Of a stretch of 64,000 nt of DNA, positions 56,369 to 64,000 are shown piece by piece. A program made the translations under genes and the position numbers. The notes under the pieces are model-generated. The model did no database searches, had not been told where the DNA came from, and worked only from the letters and a program-made list of their open reading frames with translations. How positions within the stretch are numbered: the first letter of the stretch is position 1; every line of letters begins with the position of its first letter. The stretch covers positions 62,001 through 126,000 of the forward strand of contig NZ_BPQO01000015.1 of NCBI RefSeq assembly GCF_022179285.1, written 5' to 3'. The stretch is from Methylobacterium hispanicum (GTDB lineage Bacteria; Pseudomonadota; Alphaproteobacteria; Rhizobiales; Beijerinckiaceae).

Positions 56369-57534
56369 GCCGGCGCTGTCCCCGCCAGGAGTTCCCGGTA
56401 GATCCCGCAGACGGCCTCCGCCACCGCGGCCTCGGTGAAGCCACCGGAGAGGATGCGCGCGCGCGCCGCCTCGCCCAGGCCCGCGACGAGGTCCGGGTCG
56501 GCGGCGAGGCGCGCGAGCGCCCCGGCCAGCGCTTCGGGATCGTCGGGGGGCACGACGAGGCCCTCGATCCCGTCGCGCACGAGGTCGCGGCAGCCCGGCA
56601 CGTCGGTGGTGACGAGCGCCCGCCCGCAGGCGGCCGCCTCGAGCAGCGTGCGCGGCAGGCCCTCGCCGCCCCGCGAGGGCAGGCAGGCGACGTGGTGGGC
56701 GCCGTAGACCCCCGCCACGTCGTGGCTCGCGCCGTGCCACGCCACGCCGTCCCGGCTCCAGCCGCGCAGGGTCTCCTCGGGGATCGCGCGCCGGTTGGAG
56801 GCGTCGGGCGCGCCGTAGAGCGAGAGCTCCACCGGGATGCCCCGCCCGCGCGCGAGCCGGACCGCCTCGACGGCGACGTCGACGCCCTTCGACCAGAGCA
56901 TGCGGGCAGCGAGCGCCACGCGCAGCGGCGGCTGGGCGGGCAGCGGCGCGGGCGCGTAGGCGGCCGGATCGACGCCCGCCCCACCGACGATCGTCACGGC
57001 CGTGTCGGCCGGGTCGAGTCCGAGCGCGCGGGCGTCGTCCGGGTTCTCGAACAGGAAGCGGGTGCGGCGCGAGGCCAGCGCTCCGCGGATCAGGTGGCGC
57101 AGCGCCGTGCGGGCGAGCCCGCCGACCCGGTCCTGGCGCGCGCCGATCAGCCCGAGCCCGGTCAGCGCGTAGACGCGGCCCGGCACGTTCGCCATCGCGG
57201 CCGCGGTGCCGCCGACGAGGATGGCGCGCAGCGCGATGCAGTGCACGATGTCGGCCTTGAGCGCCTTGAGGATCGCGGCGAGCTGGCCCGCGGCGTAGCC
57301 CGCCGCCATCGGGTTGAGGCTGGAGCGCTCGGCCTCCAGCGGCACCACCCGCGCGCCCGTCGCCTCGATGGCGGCGCGGTGCGCGCGCACCCGCGTCACC
57401 ACCGCGACCGAGAGGCCCATCGCGACGCCCGCGCGCGCGAGCGGCAGGAAGTGCGATGCGAAGAACCAGTCCTCGGTGACCACGAAGACGAGGCTGCGCA
57501 TCGGGGTCGGAAGGGGGGTGGCGGGTGCGTCCAT
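56365..57534 (-). CDS. Glycosyltransferase family 4 protein
   Basis: 389 residues with a GT-B fold. The N-terminal acceptor half starts LVFVVTEDWFFASHFLPLAR. The donor half contains VALAARMLWSKGVDVAVEAV near 210 and the EX7E-type block LPSRGGEGLPRTLLEAAACG near 288, followed by CRDLVRDGIEGLVVPPDDPE. Likely a retaining enzyme adding sugars to a surface polysaccharide or lipid; substrate unknown. No polysaccharide cluster surrounds it. A second ATG lies 11 codons in. Coupled to the methyltransferase downstream. Confidence 0.87.
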   Translation of the reverse strand: MDAPATPLPTPMRSLVFVVTEDWFFASHFLPLARAGVAMGLSVAVVTRVRAHRAAIEATGARVVPLEAERSSLNPMAAGYAAGQLAAILKALKADIVHCIALRAILVGGTAAAMANVPGRVYALTGLGLIGARQDRVGGLARTALRHLIRGALASRRTRFLFENPDDARALGLDPADTAVTIVGGAGVDPAAYAPAPLPAQPPLRVALAARMLWSKGVDVAVEAVRLARGRGIPVELSLYGAPDASNRRAIPEETLRGWSRDGVAWHGASHDVAGVYGAHHVACLPSRGGEGLPRTLLEAAACGRALVTTDVPGCRDLVRDGIEGLVVPPDDPEALAGALARLAADPDLVAGLGEAARARILSGGFTEAAVAEAVCGIYRELLAGTAPA

Positions 57535-57540
57535 GCGCAG

Positions 57541-57587
57541 GCCTGTAGCACGCCCCGCGAGGCCTGTAGCACGCCCCGCGAGGCCTG
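57541..57587. repeat. Short tandem repeat
   Basis: A 21-bp unit beginning GCCTGTAGCACGCCCCGCG occurs at 57541 and 57562, and the first six bases recur at 57583. It sits in the divergent promoter region of the glycosyltransferase and topoisomerase genes. Variable copy number by slippage is possible. Confidence 0.5.
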
Positions 57588-57674
57588 TTGCGAACGGCTG
57601 CGGCCGATGGGTGCGGTCCGGAACGGGCGCGCGCGCCCCACGGTTGTCGCTCTACCAGTTCAGGGAGTTGAGCC

Positions 57675-58883
57675 ATGGCCGAGTCGGCCTGCGACACCAG
57701 CGTGGTCGATCCCCGCGACGCCGCCGCGGAAGCCGGCCTCGCCTACATGGACGACGCCCGGCCGGGGCTGACCCGCCGCAGGAGCGGCAAGGGCTTCAGC
57801 TACCGCGACGCCGAGGGCCGGCCGGTGCGCGACAAGGCGACCCTGGAGCGCGTCCGCAAGCTCGCGATCCCGCCGGCCTACACCGACGTCTGGATCTGCC
57901 CGCGCCCCAACGGCCACATCCAGGCGACGGGCCGCGACGCCAAGGGGCGCAAGCAGTACCGCTACCATCCGGATTTCCGGGCCGCGCGGGAATCGACCAA
58001 GTTCAGCCGGATCATGGCCTTCGCCGAGGCGCTGCCCGCCATCCGCGCGCGCGTGGATGCCGACATGCGCCGCACCGGCCTGCCCCGCGAGAGGGTGCTG
58101 GCGACCGTGGTCCACCTCCTCGAGACCACGCTGATCCGCGTCGGCAACGACGATTACGCCCGCACCAACAAGAGCTACGGGCTGACCACCCTGCGCGACC
58201 CGCACGTCAAGGTCGAGGGGGCCGCGATGACCTTCCGCTTCAAGGGCAAGAGCGGCAAGACTTGGAACCTCTCGCTCAAGGACCGGCGCGTCGCCCGCAT
58301 CGTCAAGGCCTGCCAGGACCTGCCGGGCCAGGAGCTGTTCCAGTACCTCGATGCAGAGGGCGCGCAACGGGACGTCACCTCGCAGGACGTGAACGCGTAC
58401 CTGCGCGAGATCACCGGCGAGGACTTCACCGCCAAGGATTTCCGGACCTGGGCCGGCACGGTGCTGGCGGCCCTGGCGCTCCGGGAGTTCGAGGCCTTCG
58501 ACAGCCAGGCCAAGGCCAAGACCAACGTGCGGGCCGCGATCGAGGGCGTGGCCGCGCGGCTCGGCAACACGCCGACCATCTGCCGCAAGTGCTACATCCA
58601 CCCCCAGGTGCTCGACTGCTACCTGGAGGGCGGCCTGCTGCTGCAGGTCAAGGAGGCGGTCGAGACGGAGCTTGCGGAGGATCTGGCCTCGCTCCGGCCC
58701 GAGGAGGCGGCGGTGCTGACTCTGCTGCGCCAGCGCCTGGAGGCCGGCCCGGAGGTGAAGCGCCGGGCCGGGCGCGGAAAGTCGGCGGGCCGAGCCGGGT
58801 CCGGCAAGCGGCGCGCGGCGGCGGGCAGGCAGCCCCGCGGGCGGACCGGACAGGCCGAGGCGGCGCTCCAGGCAGCCCCCTGA
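57675..58883 (+). CDS. DNA topoisomerase IB
   Basis: 402 residues, the size of bacterial type IB (poxvirus-like) enzymes. The N-terminal clamp includes GKGFSYRDAEGRPVRDKATL and IPPAYTDVWICPRPNGHIQA. The catalytic domain has RVGNDDYARTNKSYGLTTLR near 155-174 (catalytic Arg), FKGKSGKTW (Lys), DFRTWAGTV with Arg, and the nucleophilic Tyr in CRKCYIHPQV near 306. It relaxes DNA supercoils through a 3'-phosphotyrosyl link. The basic tail from about 355 is typical. Confidence 0.94.
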   Translation: MAESACDTSVVDPRDAAAEAGLAYMDDARPGLTRRRSGKGFSYRDAEGRPVRDKATLERVRKLAIPPAYTDVWICPRPNGHIQATGRDAKGRKQYRYHPDFRAARESTKFSRIMAFAEALPAIRARVDADMRRTGLPRERVLATVVHLLETTLIRVGNDDYARTNKSYGLTTLRDPHVKVEGAAMTFRFKGKSGKTWNLSLKDRRVARIVKACQDLPGQELFQYLDAEGAQRDVTSQDVNAYLREITGEDFTAKDFRTWAGTVLAALALREFEAFDSQAKAKTNVRAAIEGVAARLGNTPTICRKCYIHPQVLDCYLEGGLLLQVKEAVETELAEDLASLRPEEAAVLTLLRQRLEAGPEVKRRAGRGKSAGRAGSGKRRAAAGRQPRGRTGQAEAALQAAP

Positions 58884-58918
58884 GGTCTCAACGGGCCGCC
58901 CGGGGTTCGGGGACGGCC

Positions 58919-60781
58919 TTACCAGCGCAGCGCCGTCGCCGGCTCGGTCAGCGGCAGATCGATGGCGCAGCGCAGCTCCCCATCCCGCAAGGCGTAGCTG
59001 GTCCGGGCCTTCAGGGCATAGGGCAGCGCCCGCTCGATCAGCTCGCGCCCGTAGCCGCGTCGCGCGGCACCCTGCTCGTCGTCGGCCTGCGCGGTGCCTT
59101 CCTCCAGCCAGGTCAGCAGGAGGCGCCGCTCGCCGTCGTCCGTGCCGTAGGTGTCCCAGCTCACCCAGGGCTCGCCCCGGTCGTCGGAGAGCGCGCCGTA
59201 CTTGCGCGCGTTGGTGGCCAACTCGTGCAGGGCGAGGGCGAGCGTCTGCACGCTGGCCTTGCGCAGGGCGACGACCGGCCCCTCCAGGGCCACGCGCTCC
59301 AGCAGGGCGGGCGTCCCGAGCGCGTCGAGTTCCGCGCGGATCAGCGCCCGGATGGTGATCGGCTCCTGATCGGAGCGGGACAGCAGGCCCTGCACCCGCG
59401 AGAGCGCGGCGAGGCGGTCGTTGAACTGCTCGCGGAACTGCTCGGTCGGCCCGGTCCTTGCCATGGTCTGCTGGGCGATCGAGCGCACGACCGTGATCAG
59501 GTTCCGGGTCCGGTGCTGGAGCTCGTCCACCATCACGGCCTGGCGCGCCTGCAGCTCGTGCATCTCGTGGACGTCCATGGCGGCCCCGAACCATTGCGTG
59601 ACGCGCTCGCGCTGGTCCGTGATGGGCACCTGCCGCACCAGGAACCAGCGGTACTGGCCGTCCCTGCGGCGTATGCGATGCTGCGTCGCGATCGGGCGGC
59701 CGCTGTCGTGCCCGCTCCGGAACGCCTCGCGGGCGCTGCCGCGATCCTCGGGATGGATGGCCTCGAGCCAGCCCAGGTTCTGGGCCTCCTCCGCCGTCTG
59801 CCCGGAATAGTCGAGGTAGGACTGGTTCTGGGAGTGGGACGTCCCCTTGGCGTCCGAGCGCCAGAGGATGACGGGGACGAGGTTGGCCAGGGCGCGGAAC
59901 TGCGCCTCGCTCTCGCGCAGGCGCGCCTCCGCGGCGCGGCGCTCGGTCAGGTCGGCGGTGACGGCCAGGAGCGTGCTGGGCTGGCCGGTGGCGTGGTGCA
60001 GCACCTGCACGCGGCTGTTCGCCCACACGAACGTGCCGTCCGGACGCAGGTAGCGCTTGTCGAGCGAGACCGGCCGATTTCTGCGGAGCACCTCGGCGAC
60101 CGCGTCCAGGCTCGGCGGGACGTCGTCCGGGTGGGTGACGTCGAGGATGCTCAGGCGCAGCACCTCCTCGCGCGGGCGCCCGAGCAGGCGGCAGATCTCG
60201 TCGTTGGCGCGCAGGAAGCGGCCGTCCTGCGCCAGCTCGGACAGGCCGACGGCGGCGTTGGCGAAGATCGCGGCGAGGCGCTCCTCGCTCTGCCGCAGCG
60301 CGCCCTCGGCCCGGTGCTGGCGGGTCGCCTCCACGATGACCAGGAGGATGCCGGGGATCGAGCCGTCCGCGTCCCGGATCGGGCTGTAGGAGAGCGTGAA
60401 CCACGCATCCTCCGGGCGCCCGTCCCGCGTCCGGGGGAAGAGCGTGTCCTGGAGCATCACGGTCTCCCCGGCCCGGACGCGCCGGTAGATCGGCGCCGTG
60501 GCATCCCGGATCTCCCACCAGCACGCGGCGGCGGCCTGGCCCAGGCCTCCGGGATGCCGGGCGCCCATCAGGTCGCGGTAGGCGTCGTTGTAGATCTGGA
60601 TGCACTCGGGGCCCCAGAGCGCGACCATCGCGAAGCCGCTGGGCAGCAGCAGGTCGACCGCGGCCCTCAGGCAGGGCGGCCAGCCCTCCACGGCGCCGAG
60701 CGATGTCGCGGCCCAGTCGTGCGCGCGGATGCGCGCGGCCATCTCGCCGTCGCCGTGGGGCCATCCAGGCGAGCCGCCCAT
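58919..60781 (-). CDS. HWE-family sensor histidine kinase with three PAS domains
   Basis: 620 residues, no membrane segment. Three PAS domains: about 35-160 (FAMVALWGPECIQIYNDAYR), 165-285 (AAVGLSELAQDGRFLRANDE) and 290-410 (LANLVPVILWRSDAKGTSHS, with WLEAIHPEDRG). The kinase core has the histidine in DELQHRTRNLITVVRSIA near 415, then ALALHELATNARKYGAL (N box) and WLEEG, the features of the HWE group common in Alphaproteobacteria. The signal sensed is unknown; no regulator is adjacent. Confidence 0.92.
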   Translation of the reverse strand: MGGSPGWPHGDGEMAARIRAHDWAATSLGAVEGWPPCLRAAVDLLLPSGFAMVALWGPECIQIYNDAYRDLMGARHPGGLGQAAAACWWEIRDATAPIYRRVRAGETVMLQDTLFPRTRDGRPEDAWFTLSYSPIRDADGSIPGILLVIVEATRQHRAEGALRQSEERLAAIFANAAVGLSELAQDGRFLRANDEICRLLGRPREEVLRLSILDVTHPDDVPPSLDAVAEVLRRNRPVSLDKRYLRPDGTFVWANSRVQVLHHATGQPSTLLAVTADLTERRAAEARLRESEAQFRALANLVPVILWRSDAKGTSHSQNQSYLDYSGQTAEEAQNLGWLEAIHPEDRGSAREAFRSGHDSGRPIATQHRIRRRDGQYRWFLVRQVPITDQRERVTQWFGAAMDVHEMHELQARQAVMVDELQHRTRNLITVVRSIAQQTMARTGPTEQFREQFNDRLAALSRVQGLLSRSDQEPITIRALIRAELDALGTPALLERVALEGPVVALRKASVQTLALALHELATNARKYGALSDDRGEPWVSWDTYGTDDGERRLLLTWLEEGTAQADDEQGAARRGYGRELIERALPYALKARTSYALRDGELRCAIDLPLTEPATALRW

Positions 60782-60849
60782 TGGATCTCTCCGGGATCTC
60801 TCCGTGCACGCCGTCGCCCGAGCCTACCTCGGATCTTCGCGGGGCGGCT

Positions 60850-60955
60850 AGAGCGCTCTTGCGCCGAAGTGGACGCCGGTTCGGCGCCAGAGAGCGCGTC
60901 AGGACAAGAGGTTGGAGCCGTTCCCGATGGCAACGCGATCGGGAACGGCTCTCGT
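60850..60955. repeat. Composite palindromic intergenic repeat (rhizobial type)
   Basis: Two hairpins in tandem. The first, about 60852-60898, pairs GCGCTCT-GCGCCGAA with TTCGGCGCCAGAGAGCGC imperfectly. The second is perfect: GAGCCGTTCCCGAT at 60915-60928 against ATCGGGAACGGCTC at 60938-60951, loop of 9. This two-hairpin layout, with CGTCAGGACAAGAG between, resembles dispersed repeats common in Hyphomicrobiales genomes. It lies between kinase and methyltransferase genes on the same strand. Confidence 0.6.
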
Positions 60956-61012
60956 CGGCCCTCGGGTTGCGCGTCGGGCCCGGTCCGGCACGCGCGAGCG
61001 CGGCGTCCCCCC

Positions 61013-61747
61013 TCAACCGGGCGAGGGGGCGGGCACCAGCACCCGGGCCGGGGCGAGGCGGCGGGCGCGGCGCACCTGCTGCACCGCGACCGGCCGATAG
61101 AGCTGCTTCGTGGCATCGACCACGTGCAGCCCCGCGAAGGGCAGGGCGAGGCCCGTGCCGAGCCGTTCCCAGGCCGGGCCGGTCCGGAGCATCAGCCGCG
61201 AGCGCACGGGCGGCATGTAGAGCGTCTCGGCCCAGCCCTCGGGCGAGAACAGCGTGTCGCGCATCAGCCGGCCGAGCTGCGAGCGGCTGTAGGGCTGGCC
61301 GTGGCCGAAGGGCGTCGCCTCGCGCCGGGCCCAGACGCCGCGGCGGTTGGGCACCACCAGCACCATCCGACCGCCCGGGGTCAGCGTGCGCCAGACCTCC
61401 TGCAACAGCTCCGTCGGGCTCTCGACCGATTCCAGCGCGTGGACGAGGATCACCCGGTCCACCGAGGCCTCGGGCAGGGGCATCATGGTCGGGTCGGCGA
61501 GCGCCGAGCAGGACCGGCCGGTGCCCGGCCAGTTCACCACCCCTTGCGTCGCCGGCATGAAGGCGAGCGTCCGCTCGGCGATGCAGTGGACCGGCCCGAG
61601 ATAGGGCGTGGCGTAGCCGAGCCCGAGCACCCGCAGGCCGGAGACCGAGCCCAGAAATCCGTGCACCGCACGGCCGACGACGCGGTGCGTCACCTGTCCC
61701 AGCGGCGTGGCGTAGAAGGCCCGCAGGTCGGTCACGTCAAGGCGCAT
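61013..61747 (-). CDS. Class I SAM-dependent methyltransferase (type 11-like)
   Basis: 244 residues. SAM-binding motif I is LRVLGLGYATPYLG near 38-51, a form with an extended glycine loop; motif III-like ASVDRVILVHALESVESPTE near 92 and LLQEVWRTLTPGGRMVLVVPNRRG near 113-136 follow. Substrate unknown. The gene is divergent from gloB with about 200 bp between, an arrangement common in Alphaproteobacteria. ATG 61747 begins MRLDVTDLRAFYATPLGQ. Confidence 0.85.
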   Translation of the reverse strand: MRLDVTDLRAFYATPLGQVTHRVVGRAVHGFLGSVSGLRVLGLGYATPYLGPVHCIAERTLAFMPATQGVVNWPGTGRSCSALADPTMMPLPEASVDRVILVHALESVESPTELLQEVWRTLTPGGRMVLVVPNRRGVWARREATPFGHGQPYSRSQLGRLMRDTLFSPEGWAETLYMPPVRSRLMLRTGPAWERLGTGLALPFAGLHVVDATKQLYRPVAVQQVRRARRLAPARVLVPAPSPG

Positions 61748-61943
61748 GGTCGGTCGCGGCGGCGGGGACGGGATGCGGGCGGGGCCCGCGCGCGGGCGCG
61801 TCGCCTTCAATGGGGAGCGCGCGGCGCCACGGCAAGCGGCGCGGCCTTTCGGGGGCGTGGAACAGGCCGGTTTCGGTTACGGTTCTGTGCCTACAGTTCC
61901 GTGCAAGGCCCGAGAGAGGCCCGAGAGAGGACCGGAGGAAACC

Positions 61944-62723
61944 ATGAGCGCCGGCGCCGCCGAGACCCGCACCTTCCTCTGCCGCAGCGACAATGTCGGG
62001 GTGCTGATCCACGATCCCCGCACGGGCGCCTGCGCGGCGATCGACGTGCCGGAGGCCGGGCCCGTGCTGCGCGCCCTCGACGAGACGGGCTGGCGGCTCA
62101 CCGACATCCTGGTGACCCACCGGCACGGCGACCACATCGAGGGCATTCCGGAGGTGCGCCGCGCCACCGGCGCCCGCCTCACCGCTCCCGAGAAGGCGCG
62201 CGAGGCGGTGCCGGACGCCGACGTCTACGTGCGCGAGGGCGACCGGGTGCGGGTGGGCGCGTTGGAGGCCGAGGTCTGGGAGACGCCCGGCCACTGCCTC
62301 GACCACGTCACCTACTGGTTCTCGGGTGCCGAGATCGTGTTCGCGGGCGACACCCTGTTCACCCTCGGCTGCGGCCGGGTGATGGAGAGCCCGCCCGAGA
62401 CGCTGTGGCGCTCGCTGCAGCGCTTCGACGCACTGCCCGACGCCACGCAGGTCTTCAGCGGCCACGACTACGTCCTCTCCAACGCCCGCTTCGCCCGCGC
62501 CGTGGAGCCCGGCAACGCGGCGCTCGAGGCCCGCGCCGCCGAGGCCGAGCGCGCGCGCACCGAGGGGCGCTTCCTCGTGCCCTCGACCATGGGGGCGGAG
62601 CGGGACGCCAACCCGTTCCTGCGCGTGCGCGAACCGACGGTTGCACACGCCGTTGATCTTCCCGCTGGTGGCGATCCGGCCGCGGTCTTCGTCGCGCTGC
62701 GAGCGTGGAAGAACCGCTTCTGA
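61944..62723 (+). CDS. gloB: Hydroxyacylglutathione hydrolase (glyoxalase II)
   Basis: 259 residues, metallo-beta-lactamase fold. Zinc/iron ligands are THRHGDHIEG near 62-71, the TPGHCLDH block near 115, FAGDTLFTLGCGRV near 133, and SGHDYVLSNARFA near 172. The C-terminal domain ends NPFLRVREP with VALRAWKNRF, typical of GloB. It hydrolyses S-lactoylglutathione, the second step of methylglyoxal removal. GGAGGAA precedes the ATG by six bases. Confidence 0.95.
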   Translation: MSAGAAETRTFLCRSDNVGVLIHDPRTGACAAIDVPEAGPVLRALDETGWRLTDILVTHRHGDHIEGIPEVRRATGARLTAPEKAREAVPDADVYVREGDRVRVGALEAEVWETPGHCLDHVTYWFSGAEIVFAGDTLFTLGCGRVMESPPETLWRSLQRFDALPDATQVFSGHDYVLSNARFARAVEPGNAALEARAAEAERARTEGRFLVPSTMGAERDANPFLRVREPTVAHAVDLPAGGDPAAVFVALRAWKNRF

Positions 62724-63077
62724 ACGAGCTACAACAAGAAAAATTTGTTGCGTTCACAAACCAAAATGAACATAGGACAACGGAGGGGAGAGCGATGCCC
62801 CTCCTAAACAGCCTCCCAGGGGGAGACTACAAGGTTCACGGAAGCGTCGGGACGCTTCCCGGTCAGATGGGGGTCCGTCTCGCCCTACCACCTTTCCTCT
62901 TCACGCCTGCCCCTGCCCTTCGTCCAGCCGGAATCGGACCTGACGTCCGACGCCTCTGCGGAGGCGCTCGACCGGACTTCGCAGATCGAGGGGGATGCGC
63001 AGGCGGTACGGGCCGAGGGCCGGGCGGGACGCCCGGCGCCGGGCCTCCGCAGCCGAACCGCGCCCGTCTCCGCCGAC
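62724..63077. promoter_or_regulatory. AT-rich leader region of the TetR gene
   Basis: The first 60 bp are the AT-richest stretch after the island. CAACAA-N7-TTGTTG and GTTCA-N10-TGAAC dyads (62731-62771) look like overlapping operator sites. A very strong ribosome binding site (GGAGGGGAG) precedes an ATG at 62792 whose frame is not that of TetR. A 9-bp perfect hairpin GGAAGCGTC-GG-GACGCTTCC follows at 62840-62859. The TetR frame itself is open from 62808 but lacks a usual start codon before 63078. Confidence 0.5.
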
Positions 63078-63653
63078 GTGCGCCTTCTCGGGATCGCGAC
63101 CGAACACCTCGCCCGCCTCGGTCCGAAGCGCGTGACGGTCGTCGCCGTCGCGGCGGAAGCCGGCATGACGCATGCCAACGTCTACCGCTACTTCCCGTCG
63201 AAGGACGCGCTCCTCGACGCCGTGGCGGGGCGCTGGCTGCGGGACATCGAGGCGCATCTGGCCGGCATCGCCGACGCGCCGGATCCGGCCGACGACAAGA
63301 TCGAGCGCCTGCTCACCGCGCTCGCCACCCTGCAGCGCGACGCGCTGGCGAGCGAGCCCAACCTGTTCGCCGTCCATCTCGACGCCACGGTGGCGGCCCG
63401 CCCGATCGCCCGGCGCCACCGGGTGCGCCTGCGCAGCCTGGTCGAGCGGGTGGTCGAGGAGGGGTTGATCGCCGGGACCTTCTCGGCGCGCGACCGGGAG
63501 CGGGCGATCGCCTACATCTTCGACGCCAGCTACCGCTTCACGCATCCCCTGGCCATCCAGCACGACGCGGACGTGCCGCGCGACCTCGTCGAGGCCCGCT
63601 TCGGTGCCGTGATCCACGCGATCCAGCGGGTGCTGCGCGCGGGCGTGCTCTGA
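63078..63653 (+). CDS. TetR family transcriptional regulator
   Basis: 191 residues from GTG 63078, the first ATG/GTG/TTG codon in the frame. The HTH is at the very start: LGIATEHLARLGPKRVTVVA then VAAEAGMTHANVYRYFPSKD. The ligand-binding half is helical. Most TetR proteins have several residues before the first helix, so translation might begin upstream at a rare codon, or a frameshift may have separated an original start. The ligand is unknown. A clear terminator follows at 63684. Confidence 0.82.
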   Translation: MRLLGIATEHLARLGPKRVTVVAVAAEAGMTHANVYRYFPSKDALLDAVAGRWLRDIEAHLAGIADAPDPADDKIERLLTALATLQRDALASEPNLFAVHLDATVAARPIARRHRVRLRSLVERVVEEGLIAGTFSARDRERAIAYIFDASYRFTHPLAIQHDADVPRDLVEARFGAVIHAIQRVLRAGVL

Positions 63654-63683
63654 CGGCCGCTCCGCGACGCGCATGCCCCTCTC

Positions 63684-63722
63684 GAGGCCGTGGACCGCAG
63701 GGTCCGCGGCCTCTTGCTTTTC
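63684..63722 (+). terminator. Rho-independent terminator after the TetR gene
   Basis: GAGGCCGTGGACC at 63684-63696 pairs with GGTCCGCGGCCTC at 63701-63713 (one T-G pair) around GCAG, followed by TTGCTTTT. A textbook intrinsic terminator 30 bp after the stop. Confidence 0.85.
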
Positions 63723-64000
63723 GGGCCCAGAGCCGCCCCCGAAAGGCGAAATGACAGTTTTCGAATCCTGTCATCAGAGCTTTGCCGCCAGCGGCGGATG
63801 CCGCGATGCGGCAATAACCTGCTCGGAGCGCAGGACTTTTCCTGGCCGCCGCCGGATCCGGATCGGTCCGGCGTCTGGCCCGATGCCTGCTTGCCCGACC
63901 TTGGTCGGGTTGAAGCAGAGGTGCTTTTCCGCCACACAGCCGCCCGGACAAGACCGGCGCAGCCAGCGCGACGCGCGGGCCGCCGGACTGAACGCGTGAG
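63723..64000. other. Right-edge region without a supported gene
   Basis: About 280 bp. GC is lower around 63745-63790. Frames that stay open to the edge on either strand have no signal, domain or ribosome binding site. I see nothing that can be annotated. Confidence 0.45.

Noticed and set aside
57541-57587. CRISPR remnant
   Set aside because: Only two full copies of a 21-bp unit with no spacer between them; a simple tandem duplication.
57314-62656. 1780-codon plus-strand frame across topoisomerase, kinase and gloB genes
   Set aside because: It crosses several certain genes in other frames and has no coherent domain; absence of stops reflects GC content.
63673-63999. 108-codon plus-strand frame at the right edge
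   Set aside because: It begins inside the TetR terminator, has no ribosome binding site, and its composition is not protein-like.

Overview
The window is very GC-rich chromosomal DNA from an alphaproteobacterium. Gene content and several order-typical families (DUF4169 with fumC, DUF2093, DUF2865, CreA, NrsF with its ECF sigma factor, HWE-family histidine kinase, DUF6502 with DUF5666) point to the Hyphomicrobiales, most likely Methylobacterium or a close relative. The species is an inference; no rRNA or tRNA gene was seen. Genes are packed tightly, and many neighbours overlap by ATGA or GTGA, which indicates translational coupling.

Layout. 1-1909: end of a ribbon-helix-helix gene, DUF4169 and class II fumarase (fumC). 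2040-3440: a cytochrome P450. 3456-6561: molybdate uptake genes modABC with a divergent short ModE-type regulator. 6646-7754: a membrane GGDEF gene broken by a frameshift. 7760-10314: ureide catabolism (allA, allE, puuE). 11333-14868: glnD and grpE. 14943-18817: small exported or membrane proteins, including a phospholipase A2-like protein, and a DUF6502/DUF5666 pair. 18827-22429: DUF1254, DUF1214 and a class A penicillin-binding protein. 22673-26501: YcgN, NrsF with its ECF sigma factor, a creatininase-family hydrolase, CheZ and a CheY-like receiver. 26771-28039: ribF and DUF2093.

28040-29531 is a lower-GC island. It holds a coupled two-gene cassette encoding a RusA-like nuclease and a protein that joins a PD-(D/E)XK nuclease motif to an RxxxxH (HEPN-type) motif. 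This is the best candidate for an undescribed system, possibly for defence or DNA processing.

29532-37403: a membrane-anchored SDR, a cysteine hydrolase, a manganese catalase with a possible general-stress promoter, a lone receiver protein, cysS, CreA and DUF2865. 37554-42387: an OmpA protein with a very long Pro/Arg/Gln-rich spacer, and a degenerate ABC-exporter-like protein.

42752-54428 is a single large respiratory operon. It encodes alternative complex III (actA, actB, an actC-actD fusion, actE, actF), a small unassigned membrane protein, and an A2-type caa3 oxidase (coxBACD). Electrons from quinol would pass through the Act complex and its c-type hemes to CuA and the CoxA binuclear centre. 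A palindromic MITE-like element sits between coxB and coxA yet leaves an open frame that keeps the coupling. Nested palindromic repeats lie after the operon.

54886-64000: an FMN reductase, an ETFB-type methyltransferase with a glycosyltransferase, topoisomerase IB, an HWE histidine kinase, a second methyltransferase divergent from gloB, and a TetR regulator with an unusual leader.
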